A stretch of DNA of 64,000 nucleotides from an uncultured Draconibacterium sp. (GTDB lineage: Bacteria > Bacteroidota > Bacteroidia > Bacteroidales > Prolixibacteraceae), in NCBI RefSeq assembly GCF_963677565.1, contig NZ_OY781982.1:372001-436000 (forward strand), in the 5' to 3' direction. A model generated the notes under the pieces. That model was not told the DNA's origin, ran no database searches, and saw only the letters and a list, made by a program, of their open reading frames with translations. Below are positions 36,787 through 45,270 of the stretch, piece after piece. Position 1 is the first letter of the stretch. Each line of letters begins with the position of its first letter. The translations under genes were made by a program, and so were the position numbers.

Positions 36787-36851
36787 GTCATTCCGAATTT
36801 ATTTCGGAATCCTTTTTCAAAATTGAGATGCTGAAATAAATTCAGCATGAC
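36787..36851. repeat. Cruciform-type inverted repeat element
   Basis: Two 24-bp arms lie in inverted orientation, 17 bp apart. Each arm is itself a hairpin: TTCCGAA-TTTAT-TTCGGAA and TGCTGAA-ATAAA-TTCAGCA. The outer ends GTCAT and ATGAC pair as terminal repeats. Comparing one arm with the reverse complement of the other shows paired, compensating changes within each small stem, so the folds are kept while sequence drifts. It is probably a MITE- or REP-like element. Confidence 0.85.
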
Positions 36852-37004
36852 GAAACAACATTATTGATTCTAAAGGACTCTATCCCACAGGTATTCTACT
36901 ATTAAATTCTGTTAAATTCCCATTCTAACAAAACATTTCTGAAAATATAAAGTTATACATATCGAAAAATCTAGATGATTCGATAATTTTTAACAATAAA
37001 AACA

Positions 37005-37463
37005 ATGAGCAAACAACTATTTTTCAAGAGTGCCTCATTGACTTTTCTTCTTACCCTTATTCTTTCGGGTATCGCGTTTGGTCAAAACTGGCAAACCGAC
37101 TTCCAGCAATCATTACAAACAGCAAATGCAGAAGACAAACCAGTCATCCTTGTATTTTCCGGATCGGATTGGTGTGCGCCGTGTATGAAGCTGGAAAATG
37201 AAATATGGAGTTCGGATGAATTTAAAAACTATTCGGCCGAGCATTTTGTGCTTTACAAAGCCGATTTTCCACGTAAGAAAAAGAACCAGCCCGACAGCGA
37301 TCAGGTGAAAGCCAATAAGGAACTGGCCGAGAAATATAACAATAAAGGTTTTTTCCCGCTGGTGGTTATTTTAGACAAAACCGGCAAAGTGTTGGGCGAA
37401 ACGGGCTACAAAAAACTCTCGCCCGACGAATACATCAAACATCTTGAAACTTTTATAAACTAA
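37005..37463 (+). CDS. Periplasmic thioredoxin-fold protein
   Basis: A signal peptide (about 1-26, ending SGIAFGQ) precedes a thioredoxin_7-type domain with active site SDWCAPCMKLE (Cys57, Cys60). NNKGFFPLVVILDKTGKVLGETGYKK supplies the cis-Pro region. It should act as a thiol oxidoreductase in the periplasm. Its TAA overlaps the ATG of the ApbE gene (TAATG), so it is translationally coupled to a flavin transferase and is likely a redox partner of the same module. Confidence 0.9.
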   Translation: MSKQLFFKSASLTFLLTLILSGIAFGQNWQTDFQQSLQTANAEDKPVILVFSGSDWCAPCMKLENEIWSSDEFKNYSAEHFVLYKADFPRKKKNQPDSDQVKANKELAEKYNNKGFFPLVVILDKTGKVLGETGYKKLSPDEYIKHLETFIN

Positions 37464-38449
37464 TGGTTCGCCAAATAGCAATACTATTGGTTTTAGTAAC
37501 ACTGGGACTGCCGGTTTTTAGCCAGCAACCATATAAACGAACGCTAAAACTTATGGGAAGCCGCTTCGACATAACTGTGGTTGCCAACAACGAGCAAGAA
37601 GGAAACGACTATATCGATCTGGCGGTTGCAGAGATTCAGCGCATTGAAAAACTCATCTCATCATGGGATGCTGATTCCGAAACATCGGCAATAAACAAAA
37701 ATGCCGGAATACAACCGGTAAAAGTATCGCCTGAACTTTTTGCGCTGATCGAACGGGCTATTCGTATTTCGGAATTAACCGACGGCGCTTTCGATATCAG
37801 CTATGCGTCGATGGACCGTATCTGGCAATTCGACGGAAGCATGACGACTATGCCTTCGGAAGAAACCATTACTGCCTCGGTAGCAAAAGTTGGGTATAAA
37901 GACATTGTACTGGACAAAGCAGCTTCAACCGTTTTTCTGAAAAAGGTAGGGATGAAAATCGGTTTTGGTGCCATTGGCAAAGGTTATGCGGCCGACAAAG
38001 CCAAAGCATTGCTGATCGATAAAGGTGTGAGTGCGGGGATCATTAACGCTTCGGGCGATATGAATACCTGGGGCAAACAACCCGACGGTAGTTACTGGAA
38101 AGTGGCTATTACCAACCCAATGAACAAAAACAAGGCTTTTGCACTTCTACCTATTAAGAATGGTGCGGTGGTCACTTCCGGCGACTACGAAAAATATGTG
38201 AAGTTTAACGGAATACGATATGCACACATTATCGATCCGCGAACCGGTTATCCGGCGCACGGAATCATCAGTGCAACCGTATTTGCGCCAAAGGCCGAAC
38301 TTGCCGACGCACTGGCAACATCAGTTTTTGTTATGGGAATTGAGGTAGGGCTCGACCGCATTAACCAGCTGCCTCAAATAGAATGTATAATCGTTGACGA
38401 TAAAGGAAATATTCATCAATCGGATAATATTGAAATTAAAACAGACTAA
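37463..38449 (+). CDS. apbE: FAD:protein FMN transferase (ApbE family)
   Basis: A signal peptide (about 1-20) is followed by the ApbE fold. Visible motifs are LMGSRFDITVV (N-terminal strand), the Asp-rich helix EIQRIEKLISSWDADSETSAIN, GFGAIGKGYAADKAKALL (FAD-binding) and AHIIDPRTGYPAHG with ADALATSVFVMG (Mg2+ and active-site region). ApbE moves FMN from FAD onto Ser or Thr of extracytoplasmic proteins, in a [S/T]GA[S/T]-type motif. It is second in a four-gene operon; the DUF3570 gene product has such a motif. Confidence 0.93.
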   Translation: MVRQIAILLVLVTLGLPVFSQQPYKRTLKLMGSRFDITVVANNEQEGNDYIDLAVAEIQRIEKLISSWDADSETSAINKNAGIQPVKVSPELFALIERAIRISELTDGAFDISYASMDRIWQFDGSMTTMPSEETITASVAKVGYKDIVLDKAASTVFLKKVGMKIGFGAIGKGYAADKAKALLIDKGVSAGIINASGDMNTWGKQPDGSYWKVAITNPMNKNKAFALLPIKNGAVVTSGDYEKYVKFNGIRYAHIIDPRTGYPAHGIISATVFAPKAELADALATSVFVMGIEVGLDRINQLPQIECIIVDDKGNIHQSDNIEIKTD

Positions 38450-38454
38450 CACAA

Positions 38455-38670
38455 ATGAAGAAAAAAATCATTTTACTGGCCGGACTGGGATTCATTTTAT
38501 TCAGTTCGTGCACGGTGTTACAGGAGTATGAGAAGGTAAATATAAACGATCCGGATATGGCCCTGGCCGACCGCAAGATCGACAAATTCCAAACTACTTT
38601 TCAATCGTACAGAGAAGCTGCATCGGGAGCTAACGGAGGTAAAACCGGTGGCGGATGTGGCTGTAATTAA
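38455..38670 (+). CDS. DUF4266 small lipoprotein
   Basis: The 71-residue product has a lipoprotein signal (FILFSSCTV, Cys19). The mature part carries YEKVNINDPDMALADRKIDKFQ, typical of DUF4266, and ends in a striking Gly/Cys tail (GGKTGGGCGCN). The two closely spaced Cys could bind a metal or be thiol-modified. It starts 5 bp after ApbE and 15 bp before the DUF3570 gene, so the three are one unit. No function has been proven. Confidence 0.88.
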   Translation: MKKKIILLAGLGFILFSSCTVLQEYEKVNINDPDMALADRKIDKFQTTFQSYREAASGANGGKTGGGCGCN

Positions 38671-38685
38671 ATCCAATTTTCAGAC

Positions 38686-39987
38686 ATGAAGTATTTATTT
38701 AGTTTAATATTGATTGCTTCAGTGCTTGTTTCAAGCGCCCAGGACGCAAACCAGGGTGAATACAAAAAACGTGTACTGGAGCATACCGAGATAGATTTTC
38801 TGCTTAATTACTACGAGCAGGATGGAGAGAATGCCGCCGTAACCGGTGGACGCGGAACCGAAGATTTGCAAGATCTATCGCCAACCATAATTGTGGCCGT
38901 TCCGTTAAACGACGATGATGTGCTGACCATTAACGCCAATATTTCGGCGTACACTTCGGCCTCGTCGAGCAACATTAATCCTTTCGATGGAGACCAGCCG
39001 GCCGATCCTTTTGTGGCCAGTAGTGGCGCTTCAAAATCGGATGTGTGGGCAAACCTGGTTGGAAGTTACAGCCATAGCTCCGACGACAGAAACCGGATTT
39101 GGAATGCGAACATTTCTATAGCTTCGGAATACGATTACATCTCATTTGGTCTTGGCGGCGGTTACACATGGCTGTTTAACGAGAAAAACACGGAGTTATC
39201 GCTAAACGGAAATGTATATCTCGATACCTGGAGCCTGATTTACCCCATTGAACTGCGCACCAACCAGGGCGATGATGAACACGGATTCTCTGGTGGTTCT
39301 TTTCAATCCATCGTTCCCGGCTACGACCCATCATTTACCGAGCATGATAGCAAAGGAAGAAACTCCTATTCTGCGGGTATTGGACTTTCGCAAATCCTGT
39401 CGAACCGATTGGTTGGTTACGTTTCGGCCGATTTTATTATGCAAGATGGTTTATTATCGACACCATTTCATCGCATATATTTTGCTGATAAGGAAGATTA
39501 CTTTTTCGAAAACTTTCATTTGGCCGACGATGTGGAGCGACTCCCCGACTCGCGCTTTAAAATTGCACTGGGCACCCGTCTTAACTATTTTGTAAACCAC
39601 AGGGTAACACTGCGCACCTATTACCGGTATTACACCGATGACTGGGGAATTACCTCGCATACGGCAAGTCTTGAAATTCCGGTGAAGATTACGGATAAGT
39701 TTACTATTTATCCGTCGTACCGCTTTTACAACCAAACGGCTGCCGACTACTTTGCGCCTTACAACAAGCATTTATCAACCGAAGAGTTTTATACGTCGGA
39801 CTACGACCTCTCAGAATTTAGTGCCAATAACTATGGATTTGGAATTAGTTACACCGATGTATTTACCAAAGGCCACATTTGGAAACTGGGCTTAAAAAGT
39901 ATCGATTTGAAATACCATAAATACGATCGCGATTCCGAATTCTCGGCATCGATGTTTTCGTTTGGGGTGAAGTTTGTTGTTGATTAA
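38686..39987 (+). CDS. DUF3570 outer-membrane beta-barrel-like protein
   Basis: A signal peptide (MKYLFSLILIASVLVSSAQ) precedes about 415 residues that alternate aromatic and polar residues and end in FSFGVKFVVD, as outer-membrane barrels do. The DUF3570 pattern LEHTEIDFLLNYYEQDGENAAVTGG is present. Near residues 113-118 it contains SGASKS, which resembles the ApbE flavinylation motif [S/T]GA[S/T]. Its place directly after apbE and DUF4266 suggests it is an FMN-carrying or electron-relaying outer-membrane component; that is inference. Confidence 0.87.
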   Translation: MKYLFSLILIASVLVSSAQDANQGEYKKRVLEHTEIDFLLNYYEQDGENAAVTGGRGTEDLQDLSPTIIVAVPLNDDDVLTINANISAYTSASSSNINPFDGDQPADPFVASSGASKSDVWANLVGSYSHSSDDRNRIWNANISIASEYDYISFGLGGGYTWLFNEKNTELSLNGNVYLDTWSLIYPIELRTNQGDDEHGFSGGSFQSIVPGYDPSFTEHDSKGRNSYSAGIGLSQILSNRLVGYVSADFIMQDGLLSTPFHRIYFADKEDYFFENFHLADDVERLPDSRFKIALGTRLNYFVNHRVTLRTYYRYYTDDWGITSHTASLEIPVKITDKFTIYPSYRFYNQTAADYFAPYNKHLSTEEFYTSDYDLSEFSANNYGFGISYTDVFTKGHIWKLGLKSIDLKYHKYDRDSEFSASMFSFGVKFVVD

Positions 39988-40003
39988 AAGCCAGTACCAT
40001 CGA

Positions 40004-40047
40004 AAAAAACTTCGGCCACTGATTAATTGCAGTGGCCGAAGTTTTTT
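40004..40047. terminator. Strong bidirectional terminator between convergent transcripts
   Basis: AAAAAACTTCGGCCACTG (40004-40021) and CAGTGGCCGAAGTTTTTT (40030-40047) are perfect 18-base arms around an 8-base loop. It closes the ApbE operon and also serves the small minus-strand lipoprotein that converges on it. Confidence 0.93.
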
Positions 40048-40086
40048 GTTTTCTCATCTACCTGTTTTCACTTGTATCGTTTTCCT

Positions 40087-40233
40087 TTACATGTGATAAG
40101 GATCTGGTCCGGGCTTGGTCGGATAATCCGTTCCCGGAAGCGGCTTTTCCTTTTCAGGAGCTTCGTAATAGTAATCGTCGGAACACGATGCAAATCCTAA
40201 ACCTACTCCTGCTAATAATAACACGCCACACAA
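40087..40233 (-). CDS. Very small lipoprotein, start frame-shifted
   Basis: Translating from TTG at 40233 gives 48 residues: a hydrophobic lipoprotein signal (CGVLLLAGVGLGFASCS) followed by a tyrosine- and proline-rich tail (DDYYYEAPEKEKPLPG, then PTKPGPDPYHM). An ATG 13 bases upstream (40246) begins MLKVV but is in a different frame; removing one base in GTTGTGTGG would join it to this frame. So either the gene starts at TTG/GTG, or a 1-bp insertion has damaged it, or there is a sequencing error. It ends in the terminator shared with the ApbE operon. Confidence 0.55.
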   Translation of the reverse strand: MCGVLLLAGVGLGFASCSDDYYYEAPEKEKPLPGTDYPTKPGPDPYHM

Positions 40234-40356
40234 CTACCTTTAACATAGCACCTTAAACAAAACAAGGCGATCTGAATTGAATCTATCTCTATCGGTTTTT
40301 GCTGTTCTTTTTGATTCGGGCAATTGTATAAGGTTTGTAAACTGAAGTAAGCAAGG

Positions 40357-40640
40357 CTATATAATGAAACGATTCTTTTCCGTCAATCCTGATTTTTGAG
40401 ATTTTTCATTGATTTCATTCAACAAATCTGGGAACAAATCAACTGCTGTTATTTATCCGTTTAATTTTTTGGCAAGCAAAATCATTTGTTATCCAGCACC
40501 ATAATCAATATCCGCAACTTTCAATTTTAAGTCAGTCGATAAATTCGTAAATCCTAGCGCTTTCAAAGTGTCATTTTCACTTCCAGGTCCTTGTCTATCT
40601 GATTTTTTTGTAAGTCTATTATCAATTCAAGTTCTGTCAC
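40357..40640 (-). pseudogene. Decayed, truncated class I SAM-dependent methyltransferase
   Basis: Reading the minus strand from GTG at 40640 gives TELELIIDLQK. After a one-base deletion in a run of seven A (eight would restore frame) it continues SDRQGPGSENDTLKALGF, KLKVADIDYGAG, stop, QMILLAKKLNG, stop, ITAVDLFPDLLNEINEKS. This order (RQGPGS, DIGCGTG-like motif I, ITAVDxFPDFL) matches a widespread Bacteroidota methyltransferase family. Motif I is damaged and the C-terminal two thirds are missing. A ribosome-binding-like AAGGAAAG precedes the GTG. It is clearly non-functional. Confidence 0.85.
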
Positions 40641-41043
40641 TATTTTCTTTCCTTAGGCTACACATAAATTAGGTGTAAGCTAAAACTATGGATTATTAAG
40701 CTACTCTGATATTCAATTCCCTAATATCACTTTGGATTAGAACAACCAATTGAGTGTATAAACCAAGTTTTTTTATAAATATTTTTTCTACTGAAGTTTA
40801 AGAGCCCAATTAAAACGGCTCAATTTTCAGCAATTTAAATGTAAAATCTTATGCACAAATAACAAGCAAAAACAAAATCCAGAGGATTGGATTGTCTTTA
40901 CCTCTCGTTTTATCATACTACAAAAACAGCTACATACAGCTTTCAATAAATAAACATTTGAATGGAAAGGAAGAGTAAGCAAATCCTTACTTTTCCTCTC
41001 CAATCGCAAACAATATATTCAAGCCTGAATTTATAATGTGTTC
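40641..41043. other. Non-coding stretch, no gene recognised
   Basis: About 400 bp of AT-rich sequence between the methyltransferase remnant and the DUF169 gene. A 60-codon minus-strand frame is present but its Cys- and Phe-rich composition is not gene-like. An imperfect hairpin at about 40974-41000 (GGAAAGGAAGAGTAAG paired with CTTACTTTTCCTCTCC) may terminate the DUF169 transcript. Taken with the pseudogene, the interval looks like decaying former genes. Confidence 0.5.
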
Positions 41044-41802
41044 TTACTGGCGTTCCTGAATTTTTTCCCAAACATGCATCTTCAGGAAACTGTTTTCCAC
41101 ATTCGATTCCATTTCCTTATACATACTGAATGGGACAGTGAATGTCAATGTCTCTCTATCGACTATAGCACGTTTTGAAATATCAAAAAAGCCGATTATG
41201 CTACGTGGATTTTCTTTTTTGACTTCTTCAAATCCAAAGAGTATGGATTGACAAGCTGCACCAAAAGGAGCCGTAACACTTTGGTTTGTTCCGCGATTAT
41301 AGTCAGCCATAACCACAAGGGCCGATAACTGATCGGCATTTACAAAAAACACGATCATTTCAGGCTCATCTTCTTCGGTTACTGTATCCCAGGATTTAAA
41401 TACCACATATTGGGTTGGTACTTCTGTTATTGGAAGCGAATCGACCCATTTTCGTGCCTTTTCAGGATCTTTGTAAAAACGTTCACCTTCTTCCATCATA
41501 CCGCCATTATTGCCCATCATTGCTGCCATCTCTTTGTTTCCTGTAGAAAGAAGGCATTCAATTGGGAATTGTCCATATGCGTCGCCAAAGCCCAGACCTA
41601 CACCCCCACCCGGACAACCAAAAGTTTTACGATCGAAATAGGCAGGTCGGCTTTTTTTACTCGATGCCACTAACATCGAAGCAACACATCCAAACATATT
41701 CCCTTCTTTAAAATGAAGTCCATCTTCAGGTTTCTCATCAGTTAGTAGTATTGCCACCGGTTGCATTTGTAGTTTTAATGCTTCAATAAGTTTACTGTTC
41801 AT
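41044..41802 (-). CDS. DUF169 domain-containing protein
   Basis: The 252-residue soluble protein matches the DUF169 family: LKLQMQPVAILLTDEKPEDGLHF at the N-terminus, then a cysteine-containing MFGCVASMLVASS and a glycine-rich FGCPGGGVGLGFGDAYG, both conserved features. Downstream segments (CQSILFGFEEVKKENPRSIIGFFDISKRA) are also typical. The conserved cysteines suggest a metal- or cofactor-binding role. The family lacks an assigned function, although it is common in anaerobes. Confidence 0.85.
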   Translation of the reverse strand: MNSKLIEALKLQMQPVAILLTDEKPEDGLHFKEGNMFGCVASMLVASSKKSRPAYFDRKTFGCPGGGVGLGFGDAYGQFPIECLLSTGNKEMAAMMGNNGGMMEEGERFYKDPEKARKWVDSLPITEVPTQYVVFKSWDTVTEEDEPEMIVFFVNADQLSALVVMADYNRGTNQSVTAPFGAACQSILFGFEEVKKENPRSIIGFFDISKRAIVDRETLTFTVPFSMYKEMESNVENSFLKMHVWEKIQERQ

Positions 41803-41965
41803 AAAATAATGTCTCCTTTTCTATCAATTTAGTTACGCGTTCCTTTTGCTTAAAAATAAAAATTTAATACGAAAAGCAATTAAATATCTGGAGCAATGTC
41901 AGTTTGACTTTGGCCATAAAAATTCAATGGGCAAGTCAGAATCATTTATTGAGTTGAATAGCGCA

Positions 41966-41996
41966 TAAAAAAAGGGGAAACCTAACGGCCTCCCCT
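41966..41996 (-). terminator. Terminator after oadB
   Basis: On the minus strand AGGGGAGGCC and GGTTTCCCCT pair around a GTTA loop with two G-U pairs and are followed by seven T residues. It closes the decarboxylase operon. Confidence 0.8.
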
Positions 41997-42040
41997 CAAT
42001 ATCAAATTCTATATTATAACTAAAGTTTGAACTCCGGTTA

Positions 42041-43246
42041 TTACATTAAAAACGAAATAAGCACACCTGCAGCAACTGCCGATCCAATTACACCGGAAAT
42101 GTTACTGGCCATACAGTACTGTAAAATATGGTTCTTTTTGTCGTATTTCAATGCCAGCTCGTTAGCAACACGCGACGCCATTGGCACGGCACTCAAACCC
42201 GTTGCACCAATAAGCGGGTTGATTTTTTTCTTACTGAAAGTATTTACCAGTTTTACTGCAAAAATACCACCGGCAATCGATATGGCGAAGGCCACAAAAC
42301 CTCCTACCACAATACCCAGTGTTTTTGCCGAAAGGAAAACTTCAGCAGTCATAGTTGCTCCAACAGTAAGCCCTAGGAAAATGGTTGCGGTGTTCATAAT
42401 TGGTCCTTGTGCGGCGTCGGCCAAACGGCTTGTCGACGAGCCAACTTCCTTGATCAGGTTACCAAACAACAGCATTCCCAACAGTGGCACCGACGACGGA
42501 ACCAGAATAGCCGCCAATGTTCCCAAAGCAATCGGGAAAATAATTTTGGCAGCTTTTAAATTCTTGATCTCGTATTTTGCCGGGAACTGTTTCTCCATCT
42601 GTTTCATGTTGATGGTGAACTCTTTCTTCGTGATAAACAGCTTTGCAACCAGCGGAATAATTACCGGTACAAGCGCCATGTAAGAATATGCCGCTATAGC
42701 GATAGGGCCAAGCAAGTGCGGAGCCAGTTTAATTGTAGTGTAAATAGCGGTTGGGCCATCGGCACCACCAATAATACCCAGCGAAGCAGCTTCTTTAGGC
42801 GTAAAACCAACAGCAATAGCACCAATAAGAATGGTAAAAATACCAATCTGTGCTGCGGCGCCAAACAGTGCCAGTTTCAGGTTACGCAACATCGGACCAA
42901 AATCGGTTAATACGCCAACCCCCATAAAAATTACAGGAGGCAGCAAGCCCGTTTTAATCAGCGAATAATACAGGTAATTCATAATCCCGTAATCGTGCGC
43001 AATTTCAAATAGGTTCATATATCGGTGTCCTTCCAGCTCAATCAGGTCAGGATTTACAACTCCCATTTGTCCTCCCGGAAAGTTGGCCAGCAACACACCA
43101 AATGCAATGGGAATAAGCAACAGTGGCTCGTATCCCTTCTTTATCCCAAGATAAAGCAGCACAAACGATATCGCCCACATAATAAGTGTCTGGTAGGTGA
43201 TATCGCCCAGTGCGGTCATGTTAAACAGTTCTGATAAAATCTCCAT
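42041..43246 (-). CDS. oadB: Sodium-translocating decarboxylase beta subunit
   Basis: The 401-residue integral membrane protein has about 11 helices. Family-typical segments are LPPVIFMGVGVLTDFGPML (with the functionally important Asp), LGIIGGADGPTAIYTTIKLAPHL (GGADGPT) and GNLIKEVGSSTSRLADAAQ. The beta subunit decarboxylates carboxybiotin and uses the energy to pump Na+ out of the cell. It is the last gene of the oadG-oadA-oadB unit, 9 bp after oadA. The substrate of the complex is set by the alpha subunit. Confidence 0.95.
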   Translation of the reverse strand: MEILSELFNMTALGDITYQTLIMWAISFVLLYLGIKKGYEPLLLIPIAFGVLLANFPGGQMGVVNPDLIELEGHRYMNLFEIAHDYGIMNYLYYSLIKTGLLPPVIFMGVGVLTDFGPMLRNLKLALFGAAAQIGIFTILIGAIAVGFTPKEAASLGIIGGADGPTAIYTTIKLAPHLLGPIAIAAYSYMALVPVIIPLVAKLFITKKEFTINMKQMEKQFPAKYEIKNLKAAKIIFPIALGTLAAILVPSSVPLLGMLLFGNLIKEVGSSTSRLADAAQGPIMNTATIFLGLTVGATMTAEVFLSAKTLGIVVGGFVAFAISIAGGIFAVKLVNTFSKKKINPLIGATGLSAVPMASRVANELALKYDKKNHILQYCMASNISGVIGSAVAAGVLISFLM

Positions 43247-43255
43247 AAAATAATT

Positions 43256-45133
43256 TTATGACAGTTGTACCAAAACATCGTCTTCGTCCACGTTGTCGCC
43301 ATTGGCTTTTAAAATGGCAACAACAGTACCATCGCTTTCAGCAACAACAGCATTGTAGGTTTTCATCGACTCGATGTAGCAAACCAAATCACCCTCTTTT
43401 ATTGTATCGCCAACTTTAAGCGCGGTTTCCGATGTATCTTTTGTTAACATGAATTTTCCTTCAAGCGGTGCAATCACTTCAGAAGCAACGCTACCGTTTA
43501 CTGCCGGTGCAGCTTCTTCTTTTGCCGGTGCAGCACTTGCAGCAGCCGGAGCAGCTTCAGCACCATCGTAGCTAACGCCTACTTTAAACTTCTCACCGTT
43601 TACATCAATAATCATCGATTTTGGCTCGAATGAACCTGAAGGAACTTCCACTACTTCAGGTTTTGGCTCAGCAGCAGCTTTCTTCTCAGCAAGGTCGGCC
43701 TCGAAATCGGCTTTTGCTTTACCCGATTTGTATGCGCGGTATTGCTCAGGGTGCATCGCCAGCTCGAACAACTCTTCGTCGTCCTGACCATAATCCCAAC
43801 CGTTGTCGTCCATTTCTTTTTTGAACACATCAAGGTTATCAGGATACTGCTCTTGTGGAACGCCGGTAAAGAATTCTTTTCCTTTTTCTTTGGCCAGCTC
43901 TTTAATTTCAGGAGCCAATTCTCCAGGAAGTTTTCCTGATTTACCGATGATCATATCCCAGATGTTATCAGCAATCATACTCCAGCGCTCGCGGCCTTTA
44001 ATTACCTGTAACACGTTCATCAGTGCCAGGTTTTTCACGTACTGGCTAAATGGAGTTACCAGCGGTGGATAACCTAACTTCGGCCAAATATATTCAACTT
44101 CCTCAAACAGTTTGATCAAAAGATCGTCCTGGGTTAAGGTTGGTTTATTGCGTTTTGTCAGCCATTTGTTCAGGCTCTCGAGGTTGTTACCCAGGTCGGC
44201 CATCAAACTACCCATCATTCCGCCAGGAAGACCTGAACCGATCAACAATGAGTTCATGTGACGGTTTTTAGGATTGATGTAGTAGCCAAGGAAATCGTCG
44301 ATAAACTCCTGAGTCATCGCGCGAACTTCCATGTAAGCTTTCATGTTCACCTCTTTTACTGCATAACCGGCATCTTTTAACATACCTTGCACAGCCAGTA
44401 CATCGGCGTGACCTGTACCCCACGACAGTGGCTCCATAGCAACGTCAACATAATCAACTCCGGCGCGTGCAGCCTCTAAAATACTTGCCATTGAGAAACC
44501 AGGACCTGAGTGTCCGTGGTACTGAACCGTAGTTTTAGGATGTGCAGTTTTTATATTCTTAATGATTTTTCCGATGAATGCAGGACGACCAATACCGGCC
44601 ATATCTTTTACACAAATCTCGTCGGCACCCATTTCAATTAAAGTGTTGGCCAGGTTGGTATAATATTCTACCGTGTGCACTTCCGAAATGGTTAAACTCA
44701 AAGCAGCCTGCGAAATCATTCCACCTTCTTTGGCAAACTTAATCGAATTCTCCAGGTTACGCGGGTCGTTCAATCCACAGAACGAACGTGCGATATCAGT
44801 ACCCTGTAGTTTCTTTACTTTAAACATCAGCTTACGAACGTCGGCAGGAACCGGGCTCATGCGAATACCATTCAATGCACGCTCTAACATGTGTGTTTGA
44901 ATACCGGCATCGTTAAATGGCTGTGTCCATCTGCGGTTAGCAATATTTGGATTCTCGCCAAATAAAAGGTTAATCTGCTCGAATCCACCACCGTTGGTCT
45001 CGACCCTGTCGAAACATCCCATATCGATTATTGCTGGTGCTACTTTTTCCAGTTGTTCTACTTTGGGAACGTATTTCCCTGAAGATTGCCACATATCTCT
45101 ATACAGCAAACTGAACTTAATCTCCTTCTTCAT
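43256..45133 (-). CDS. oadA: Carboxyltransferase/biotin alpha subunit of the Na+-pump decarboxylase
   Basis: The 625-residue chain has an N-terminal TIM-barrel carboxyltransferase (about 1-300: YRDMWQSSGKYVPKVEQLEK, ARSFCGLNDPRNLE, EICVKDMAGIGRPAF, VQYHGHSGPGFS), a conserved PYC/OADA domain (about 300-460), an Ala/Pro linker and a biotinyl domain ending the protein (CYIESMKTYNAVVAESDG, biotin Lys in SMKT). The metal-site RDxHQS is RDMWQS and HTHDTSG is HGHSGPG, as in a Bacteroidota clade, so oxaloacetate as substrate is likely but not certain. It is followed at once by oadB. Confidence 0.92.
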   Translation of the reverse strand: MKKEIKFSLLYRDMWQSSGKYVPKVEQLEKVAPAIIDMGCFDRVETNGGGFEQINLLFGENPNIANRRWTQPFNDAGIQTHMLERALNGIRMSPVPADVRKLMFKVKKLQGTDIARSFCGLNDPRNLENSIKFAKEGGMISQAALSLTISEVHTVEYYTNLANTLIEMGADEICVKDMAGIGRPAFIGKIIKNIKTAHPKTTVQYHGHSGPGFSMASILEAARAGVDYVDVAMEPLSWGTGHADVLAVQGMLKDAGYAVKEVNMKAYMEVRAMTQEFIDDFLGYYINPKNRHMNSLLIGSGLPGGMMGSLMADLGNNLESLNKWLTKRNKPTLTQDDLLIKLFEEVEYIWPKLGYPPLVTPFSQYVKNLALMNVLQVIKGRERWSMIADNIWDMIIGKSGKLPGELAPEIKELAKEKGKEFFTGVPQEQYPDNLDVFKKEMDDNGWDYGQDDEELFELAMHPEQYRAYKSGKAKADFEADLAEKKAAAEPKPEVVEVPSGSFEPKSMIIDVNGEKFKVGVSYDGAEAAPAAASAAPAKEEAAPAVNGSVASEVIAPLEGKFMLTKDTSETALKVGDTIKEGDLVCYIESMKTYNAVVAESDGTVVAILKANGDNVDEDDVLVQLS

Positions 45134-45270
45134 TTCTGTTTATTTTGGTTTTATTGGATAAATAAGATACCATTTGCTTCTTTGCTCTTGCTTTTCCAAT
45201 CGTTTGCACTATTCTGTTTAGTCTCGAATCGCCTCCACGGAAAAAAGCTTCGGAAGTTGGTATCAGTTAA

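Noticed and set aside
40032..40256. 74-codon plus-strand frame
   Set aside because: It begins inside a strong terminator, and the minus strand of the same region encodes a better lipoprotein-like frame.
40827..41009. 60-codon minus-strand frame rich in Cys and Phe
   Set aside because: No start context, no recognised family, lies in decayed sequence next to a methyltransferase remnant.
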